A stretch of 46,978 nucleotides of DNA. Source: a virus. The stretch covers positions 1-46,978 of IMG/VR virus record IMGVR_UViG_3300044858_005787; one strand, 5' to 3'. Below the pieces are notes generated by a model. That model was not told where the DNA came from and did no database searches. It was given only the letters and a program-made list of their open reading frames with translations. A program made the translations under genes and the position numbers. Positions within the stretch are counted from its first letter, which is position 1; each line of letters begins with the position of its first letter. Below are positions 40,501 to 46,978 of the stretch, piece after piece.

Positions 40501-43500
40501 TTCTGAAAACATTTTTGTTGAATTTGATTACCAAAACATCATAATTGTTGACCCAAACAAAATTGTAGACCAAGATGGTAAAGCGAAAGATAGATTGGTA
40601 AACCATGAAGATTTGGTAATGTATGCTAATTTGGAGTGTTCATTAATACCAAGAACAAAATTAAGTTTGGGTATTGAACAAAGTGAAATCAAGACCGTAG
40701 AAATTGCAAAAATTAATTTTTTAAAACCAGGTGACCAAAAGTATCTAAATAATAGATATACTGAGTTATTTACAGGACCAAGTGTACCTGAGGCGAATGC
40801 TCAACCCCAAAAAAATTTTAGATTTTATGAGCCAGCATCCGATACCGTAGATAAGGGAGTGATAGAAACCTCACTGTTGGGTATCACAAACATCAACTTA
40901 AACATTAATACCTCCTTCTTACCAAAAATTACAATGACGTTACAAGACGTTAGAGGAAGAGCGCTATTTGAACTTGGAGATAAGTCGCCTTATGCTGCAT
41001 TTTTTAATCTACCATATCCCTCTTTTTATTTAACATTAAAAGGGTATTACGGTAAAGCGGTAAGGTATCAATTAATGCTACAGAATTTCAACGCCAGATT
41101 CGACAACAATAGTGGGAATTTTGAAATCACCCTAACGTTTTTAACTTATAAGTTCAATGTCTTATCAGATGTTTCGATGGGATATCTATTGGCAACACCT
41201 TATATGTATCCAACAACGGTATTACAAAAACAAAATTCACAAAACCCAAATACGACAAATGTACCTGCAATACCAAAAAATTATACGTTGGGATATCAGA
41301 AAATTAGAGAGGTATATAATGAGTATAAGTCAAAAGGTATTATTGCCGATGATTTACCTGAAATTACAGTGACTCAATTACAAAAAAGATTGGACACTTT
41401 TATTAAAGATACTTTAAAAAATTGGGGTCAGGTTAATATGGAACCTCTTACCAATGTTGAGACTTATCAAAAAAATCTTCAAAAGTTAAAAACTGAAGTT
41501 TTATATGTTGAAGATTCTTGGGTAAAACAAAATTTGGACAGTAAAAATCCATTAGTTCTAAAAGGAAAAGATGCACAAAAGGTTTATTTACTGAAACCCG
41601 TATTAAGATTAGCACAACAAAAAGAACAAGAAGCAAGAGTAAAATTAATTACGATATTCCAAACATACAACAAGTTATTAGACGAGAATCCGACATTAGG
41701 ATTGAAAGGTAGTTATACGATAGGAAACAAAAAAGAAAATTCAGAGGTAAACAATAATGTTAGAGTACCAACACCACCACAAAAAGAACCCGGTAATTTA
41801 CCTGATTGGATTAGTTTTAACGTTACACCCGAAGAAGTTGATTTTGAAAAATCATATTCATTGACTTACAATAAAAACCCACAAGCACCTGAAAACGCAG
41901 CTGATTTTGCTAAGTATAGTGCAGATACAACATTAACAATAAGTTTATCACAACCACCTAAAGAAGAACCAAAACCCGACCAACCGCCATTTTATGATAA
42001 GTTCTATGCCTTTGAAAACAAAAAAAATTTTTTAGATAAAATAACACAGATGGAAAAATCTGTTAACATCAAAAAAAATGAAATTACAAAAAAACTTGGT
42101 GATGAATTAAATAAAATTATAAAAGAAGGTTCACAAGGAAAAAGTGGTTTAGGATTTACACCAACAATAAGAAATGTACTTGCAGTTTTATTTGCGAACG
42201 GTGAGGCATTTCTAAGATTAATGGATGATTGTCATAGAGAGGCATGGAATAAAAGAGATAGTGATGTTAGAAAAAAAGCGATACTTGGTGCTAAAGTATC
42301 ATCAGACTCTTCTAACGAACTTGTCTATCCTTGGCCTCAATTGATTAAAGAAAACGAAAAAGATGGTATCAAAACTTATGATGTAACATACCCTGGTGAC
42401 CCCGATGTTGTACAAGAAACTGAAGGTTATCTATTTGATGAATGGCCTGAAATTGAATTTGTAGAGGAACTCTTAGGAGGTCTTATGAAAAGAGACCCGA
42501 GCGACTCACAATTCCAACCAAATGACAAAGAAATAAATACTGTTAATCGTTTATCTTTAAACCCGATTGAATTTCCTATATCCAATGGAATTTACCAAAA
42601 CAAAGAGGAAGTAAAATTTTTTTATGAATTTTGGGAAAGGATGGGGTCAGTTTCAAATTTCTCAAGAATAAATAGAGGTAAATCTGAAAATTACTCAATC
42701 GATGAAATTGTTTCACAAACCGAAGCAACAAACATGTTAAATGCTTTGGGTACTGAAAATGTATTTCTAATTAAAAAATTAAAAGAGTATTTAATCACAC
42801 CCCAAACCATAATTCCAATTTTGAAAACAATATCAAATTTGGGTGAAGGAGAATCTTATCAGAAGTTTATAAGGGGTTATTATTCTACACCTTATATAAC
42901 TAGTTATACCAACACAGATTTCAAAGTATTTGATAACACAATTTTTGAAAAATTTTCAAGTGCCGAGCAAAACCAATTAAAAATTGAAAAGTTACAAGAT
43001 TTAGATAATTACATTAAATCAAACGAAGCCTCAAAAACGGATTTTATGGATACCTTCCCTCTGACCAATAATGGTTGGATTAAAGATTACATGGCGGAAG
43101 GAAAATTCTTTACTAACTTGGTAAATAAAACGGATAAAATTATAACATATAATGATAATATAAACACAGTCGCTAATTTCGATGTTGAAGATACGACCAC
43201 TTCAACAAAAAGACCTGTAACTTATTTCTCATATGTACAAAATGGTGAGATTAACACTTTTGATTTTCCTCCAATTAATTCTACAACACTATCAAATTTC
43301 TATACACAAAGAAATAGTCCTGATGTAGGTGCAAAAAGAACACAATTACCAACCGAAGGTTCCGTATTTTATTCATCATATAGTGGTGGACTTGTAAGTG
43401 AGCAAACCACATCAATGTTGAATACACCTTATTTCATTAATGCGATTCAAAAAGGGGTTTTTAATTATAAAACAAATAGAATATATCCATATAAAGAGGC

Positions 43501-46500
43501 TGCTTATTTGTTCATAAATAGTTTACCAATAGCCACGTTAAAAGAAAAATACAAATCGTTATCTAATAATAATGTTGAGAATTTAGATTATATTTTTGCA
43601 TCATTTAAAAAATTTGGAGGTGTTCATAAATTACCATATCCATTCATATTAAAATACGGTTCTTTGTGGCATCGTTATAAAACAAAAGTACAAACGGGAA
43701 ATGATTTTTTAGACGGTATTTGGACTGATTTTGATTATCTTGGAAATTATGACCCATCATCATCGGCGGCAACCAAAACATATGCATTTACAGGTGAGGG
43801 TGAAACAAGTGAAACTAGAATTACTTTACAAACAAGTGATACGGTTGGTAACTTAACCGCAACAAACATGAATGTTGGTTTCTATCCTAAATTGATTAAT
43901 GATTTTTCGTTTTTCTTGAACGGATATGAAATCTTCACATCAACAGTTACAGCTACCACTGGACCATATGCAGGATTTTCGGTAGGGTATTCTGATGAAG
44001 ATATACAAAATGGTATTAATTCAGGATTTAGTATAACAAGAACATCTTATAATATCGCACAACAAGGGTCCGACAAACAAAACCCTAATAGAACAATACT
44101 GTTAAATTCATATTCAACATTTGTTAGAAATAATGATGATACAAGTTTCTTCACATTACCATCAGTTGGAAATAACTTCAATCAATCGTTCAATGAATGT
44201 TTCAAAAACCTTTCAAATAATACTGCGAGTCCTGAAAAAATAATTGAACCGACGGATAATAAATCCTTATTCAATGGTTCTGTAAGAACATTTTGGATGT
44301 CACCGAATTATGGTTGGTTTGATTCTTCTCAGATACAAAAACCAGAATACAACCAATATCTAAAGAAAATTTATAACGATATTGAATCCCAAGATAACTT
44401 CACTCTAACCAAAACATCCGAATATGCATATTTTGATGAAATTACTAGTGGATTCAAAAAAGAAATATTGGATGAGATGGAAAGAATATTTTTGAATTTT
44501 TCATTATCTCGTTATGACTTTCAACCAATTGATTTTTCACAGTTACCCTCATCAGGAGTTACAGATACTGTTTTTATAACACAAAATTTCCATAAAATGT
44601 TTACGGAAATGATGAGAATAACTATCGATAAAAAAGGTTTGAGTATTTCAGAGCTACAAAAAGAACAATATAAAGTAATAAAACCAATTATTCAATCTTT
44701 TATGGAATACGATATTTTATTTAAATATGGTAATCCTGGTGAATACGATAAACAACTATTTTTATCATTCACTAATTCATCCACGAAAAAATTTGGTGTG
44801 GATAGCGTGGTAGACCCGATAAAACCTTTACCCTATTCTAATTATACACCTAACGCTCTTCCTAATAAAAACTTCACTAAACCTTTAAGTGCGGTTACTG
44901 CTCAATATCCAAATGTATGGAATAGTTTATTATTAAATGTAGGTTTCTCACAAGCTGAAGGTATGAAATATACAGATACGGGCTCAACGATTTTTGATTT
45001 CTTTATTGATAATAATATCGAATTCAGCGTTGAAAACGTAGAAACATTAGCACCTCTGATAAAAATATATGCGTCGCAAAAAGCGAATGACAGTAGTTAC
45101 AACAAAAATAAGTTTTATTCAGATATTCTTAATTTAGTAAATAAAAATAATAAGTTTCAAGATTTAGTTTTGATATCAACTTTTTCTAAACTACAAAAAA
45201 ATCTACAAAATGTATCTTTCACACCACAAAGTAATCTTTCTTCGCAGTTGATTGGCGCTCAAGGTAAAGTGGATATATGGGAATCACTTAAATCCACAAA
45301 TGATAGATGGATTGCTGGGTATGATTTGAAATACAAAACAATTTTTGAGGACTTGATGTTAATCGATAGAGCAAGTAGAGATATCGGTGATAAAGTTTTG
45401 GTTGATATTTTTGGTTTAAACAATTTACTCACAACTATTAATGCCACAAGTAATTTATTATATTACATACAGTCAGTTTTACAAATGAACAACTTTCAGG
45501 TTATGGCGTTACCCGCTTTCGTTAATTTTTATAATGTCCAAGACCCAATCAAAAATGCAATACCTAAAGTGGAAAATTCATTGGAGTTTGCAAATGATAT
45601 GTTTGGAACTCATCCTAACGTAGATTATAGAAACTCAGGACCTAAAATGGTTTGTTTTTATGCGGGGAAACCATCTGAACATCCACAAATTAACAAACCT
45701 GAATATGCTTATCAAGATGACGGAATTTATTTCCAAAAATTAGATAGAAACACTTTAATTGATAATTTGGTTAATAAAAATGATTGGGGTAAATCAAATA
45801 GGGTAGTTGGTTTTACTGTAGATATGGGGTTACAAAACCAAAATGTATTTACTAACATTTCTGTCAGTCAAGATAATGGAAAACCAACATCTGAAACATT
45901 ACAACAGTTGAATGATATGGCAAATCAAGCAGGTAATAGAAAAACATCAACGCAGAATGTTTCATTATACAACTTGTACAAAACAAGGAGTTATGGTTGT
46001 ACAATACAAATGATGGGAAATGCCATGATACAACCTATGATGTATTTTAATTTGAGACATGTACCTATGTTTGCAGGTTCTTACATGATATTAGGTGTTA
46101 ATCACACAATAACACCTGGTAATTTTACAACACAATTTGAGGGGGTTAGACAATCAATTTTCAGTTTACCTGATGTAGATAGTTATATACAAGGTGTTCT
46201 AACTAATTTAGTAAATACTGTTTTTAGTCAAGTAAAACAACCTAATTCAGCGTCTGAAGGAAATTCAACACCATCACAAAACACGGCTCAAGAAAAACAA
46301 AATCAACAAGATGCCGCTAAAAACCCACAACCATCATCCGCAGATTTATGTAAAACAAATCCTATATTTGATAAATTCCAACCAATTACAGCACCACAAA
46401 ATGTCACTTTAAGTTTCAAAGAAACAATAGATTTATTAACGGGATATACTTCGTCAATGTCAGCAATAGACAATAGAGTAAAAACAAAGATAAATTATAC

Positions 46501-46975
46501 TATGTGGTGTTTAATGTGGATAAATAACCGAACATCTACAGGTTTTGAAGGTTATGAAAGTAATTTCGTAAATTTACGATTAGATTTGAAAGTTAATAAA
46601 GTAGAAATACAATATGGACCAAGAAATAGTTTACTGACTGAAAGTTATTTCTGTGGTACACTACCTAGTAGTGATAAAGAAATGGCGTTTGCAACATTCG
46701 GTTCGCCAAACGACTTTATAAAATTTGGTATTGAATATTTTAAGGCGAAAGTGGATACAAAATTATTAAGTAAGGGTGAAATCAAAGATATTCAAGGTAA
46801 AATAAACAACTTAGACAAATTATCTGAGGAAATGGATAGATTGTTATTTACATCATGGCCTATTGAAGATAATACAACTAATTATGAAAAAGAAATTTTC
46901 CCAACCCAACAATGTAAAGATAGAATAAAAAATATAAAATCAGCAATTCAACAAGCACAGATTTTAGGTTTGTAA
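40490..46975 (+). CDS. Giant baseplate hub-like protein
   Basis: 2161 residues from the ATG at 40490, which overlaps the gp53-like gene by 11 nt; an in-frame start at 40469 is less likely because it lies deeper inside that gene. The N-terminal part has NINTSFLPKITMTLQDVRGR and SPYAAFFNLPYPSFYLTLKGYYG (about 146-195), a baseplate barrel-like pattern. Around 1832-1887 are GCTIQMMGNAMIQPMMYF and FAGSYMILGVNHTITPGNF, the closing strands typical of gp27/gpD-type hub proteins. A Ser/Gln/Asn linker follows (about 1905-1945), then a C-terminal domain of about 215 residues that faintly recalls a lysozyme-like module but shows no catalytic Glu. It ends three bases before the window edge. Confidence 0.65.
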   Translation: MADNSENIFVEFDYQNIIIVDPNKIVDQDGKAKDRLVNHEDLVMYANLECSLIPRTKLSLGIEQSEIKTVEIAKINFLKPGDQKYLNNRYTELFTGPSVPEANAQPQKNFRFYEPASDTVDKGVIETSLLGITNINLNINTSFLPKITMTLQDVRGRALFELGDKSPYAAFFNLPYPSFYLTLKGYYGKAVRYQLMLQNFNARFDNNSGNFEITLTFLTYKFNVLSDVSMGYLLATPYMYPTTVLQKQNSQNPNTTNVPAIPKNYTLGYQKIREVYNEYKSKGIIADDLPEITVTQLQKRLDTFIKDTLKNWGQVNMEPLTNVETYQKNLQKLKTEVLYVEDSWVKQNLDSKNPLVLKGKDAQKVYLLKPVLRLAQQKEQEARVKLITIFQTYNKLLDENPTLGLKGSYTIGNKKENSEVNNNVRVPTPPQKEPGNLPDWISFNVTPEEVDFEKSYSLTYNKNPQAPENAADFAKYSADTTLTISLSQPPKEEPKPDQPPFYDKFYAFENKKNFLDKITQMEKSVNIKKNEITKKLGDELNKIIKEGSQGKSGLGFTPTIRNVLAVLFANGEAFLRLMDDCHREAWNKRDSDVRKKAILGAKVSSDSSNELVYPWPQLIKENEKDGIKTYDVTYPGDPDVVQETEGYLFDEWPEIEFVEELLGGLMKRDPSDSQFQPNDKEINTVNRLSLNPIEFPISNGIYQNKEEVKFFYEFWERMGSVSNFSRINRGKSENYSIDEIVSQTEATNMLNALGTENVFLIKKLKEYLITPQTIIPILKTISNLGEGESYQKFIRGYYSTPYITSYTNTDFKVFDNTIFEKFSSAEQNQLKIEKLQDLDNYIKSNEASKTDFMDTFPLTNNGWIKDYMAEGKFFTNLVNKTDKIITYNDNINTVANFDVEDTTTSTKRPVTYFSYVQNGEINTFDFPPINSTTLSNFYTQRNSPDVGAKRTQLPTEGSVFYSSYSGGLVSEQTTSMLNTPYFINAIQKGVFNYKTNRIYPYKEAAYLFINSLPIATLKEKYKSLSNNNVENLDYIFASFKKFGGVHKLPYPFILKYGSLWHRYKTKVQTGNDFLDGIWTDFDYLGNYDPSSSAATKTYAFTGEGETSETRITLQTSDTVGNLTATNMNVGFYPKLINDFSFFLNGYEIFTSTVTATTGPYAGFSVGYSDEDIQNGINSGFSITRTSYNIAQQGSDKQNPNRTILLNSYSTFVRNNDDTSFFTLPSVGNNFNQSFNECFKNLSNNTASPEKIIEPTDNKSLFNGSVRTFWMSPNYGWFDSSQIQKPEYNQYLKKIYNDIESQDNFTLTKTSEYAYFDEITSGFKKEILDEMERIFLNFSLSRYDFQPIDFSQLPSSGVTDTVFITQNFHKMFTEMMRITIDKKGLSISELQKEQYKVIKPIIQSFMEYDILFKYGNPGEYDKQLFLSFTNSSTKKFGVDSVVDPIKPLPYSNYTPNALPNKNFTKPLSAVTAQYPNVWNSLLLNVGFSQAEGMKYTDTGSTIFDFFIDNNIEFSVENVETLAPLIKIYASQKANDSSYNKNKFYSDILNLVNKNNKFQDLVLISTFSKLQKNLQNVSFTPQSNLSSQLIGAQGKVDIWESLKSTNDRWIAGYDLKYKTIFEDLMLIDRASRDIGDKVLVDIFGLNNLLTTINATSNLLYYIQSVLQMNNFQVMALPAFVNFYNVQDPIKNAIPKVENSLEFANDMFGTHPNVDYRNSGPKMVCFYAGKPSEHPQINKPEYAYQDDGIYFQKLDRNTLIDNLVNKNDWGKSNRVVGFTVDMGLQNQNVFTNISVSQDNGKPTSETLQQLNDMANQAGNRKTSTQNVSLYNLYKTRSYGCTIQMMGNAMIQPMMYFNLRHVPMFAGSYMILGVNHTITPGNFTTQFEGVRQSIFSLPDVDSYIQGVLTNLVNTVFSQVKQPNSASEGNSTPSQNTAQEKQNQQDAAKNPQPSSADLCKTNPIFDKFQPITAPQNVTLSFKETIDLLTGYTSSMSAIDNRVKTKINYTMWCLMWINNRTSTGFEGYESNFVNLRLDLKVNKVEIQYGPRNSLLTESYFCGTLPSSDKEMAFATFGSPNDFIKFGIEYFKAKVDTKLLSKGEIKDIQGKINNLDKLSEEMDRLLFTSWPIEDNTTNYEKEIFPTQQCKDRIKNIKSAIQQAQILGL

Positions 46976-46978
46976 TTT

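Overview
The window is a strongly AT-rich piece of a contractile-tailed, T4-like phage genome (or of a close metagenomic relative). It contains no host-type housekeeping genes, rRNA or tRNA. Long head-neck, tail and baseplate genes dominate it. Genes are packed with TAATG or ATGA overlaps. Start codons are preceded by A-rich stretches rather than clear Shine-Dalgarno sites, which together with the AT-rich codon use suggests a Bacteroidetes (flavobacterium-like) host. That host call is inference. Capsid, portal and terminase genes lie outside the window.

Left part (1-13026): the 3' end of a giant Cys-rich adhesin or tail-fibre gene with Pro/Thr linkers, followed by a co-oriented cassette of seven glycan genes: glycosyltransferases, methyltransferase-glycosyltransferase fusions, and one three-domain methyltransferase-HtrL/YibB-glycosyltransferase protein. 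The cassette could build or modify a glycan, possibly on the Thr-rich virion linkers or on the host surface.

Middle (13027-18668): a candidate stand-alone structured RNA with its own promoter-like motif and terminator; a small unknown gene; a tandem pair of paralogous virion-type proteins, one with a Pro/Thr repeat tail; a family B DNA polymerase preceded by a 12-codon leader ORF; a 51-residue ribbon-helix-helix protein; and an HNH endonuclease.

Minus-strand block (18665-24628), read right to left: a SNF2-family helicase, a Mn/Fe superoxide dismutase fused to a PD-(D/E)XK-like nuclease domain, an unknown protein, a gp13-like neck protein and a small beta-rich protein.

Right part (24681-46975): the tail module in nearly T4 logic: head closure, gp15-like tail terminator, a small antisense ribbon-helix-helix gene, very large sheath (gp18), a HAD-like protein, tube (gp19), a gp26-like protein with an overlapping out-of-frame extension (probable programmed frameshift, tail-chaperone style), tape measure, a 1536-residue baseplate protein with an OmpA-like domain, a gp53/LysM-like wedge protein and a 2161-residue hub-like protein.

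A sense-oriented TATTTAT motif precedes nearly every transcription-unit start on both strands and is absent before genes that are tightly coupled to an upstream neighbour. It is the best candidate for this phage's (late) promoter. The most interesting items are the candidate RNA gene at 13075-13200, the superoxide dismutase-nuclease fusion, the frameshift site near 32073, and the glycan cassette next to Pro/Thr-rich virion proteins.
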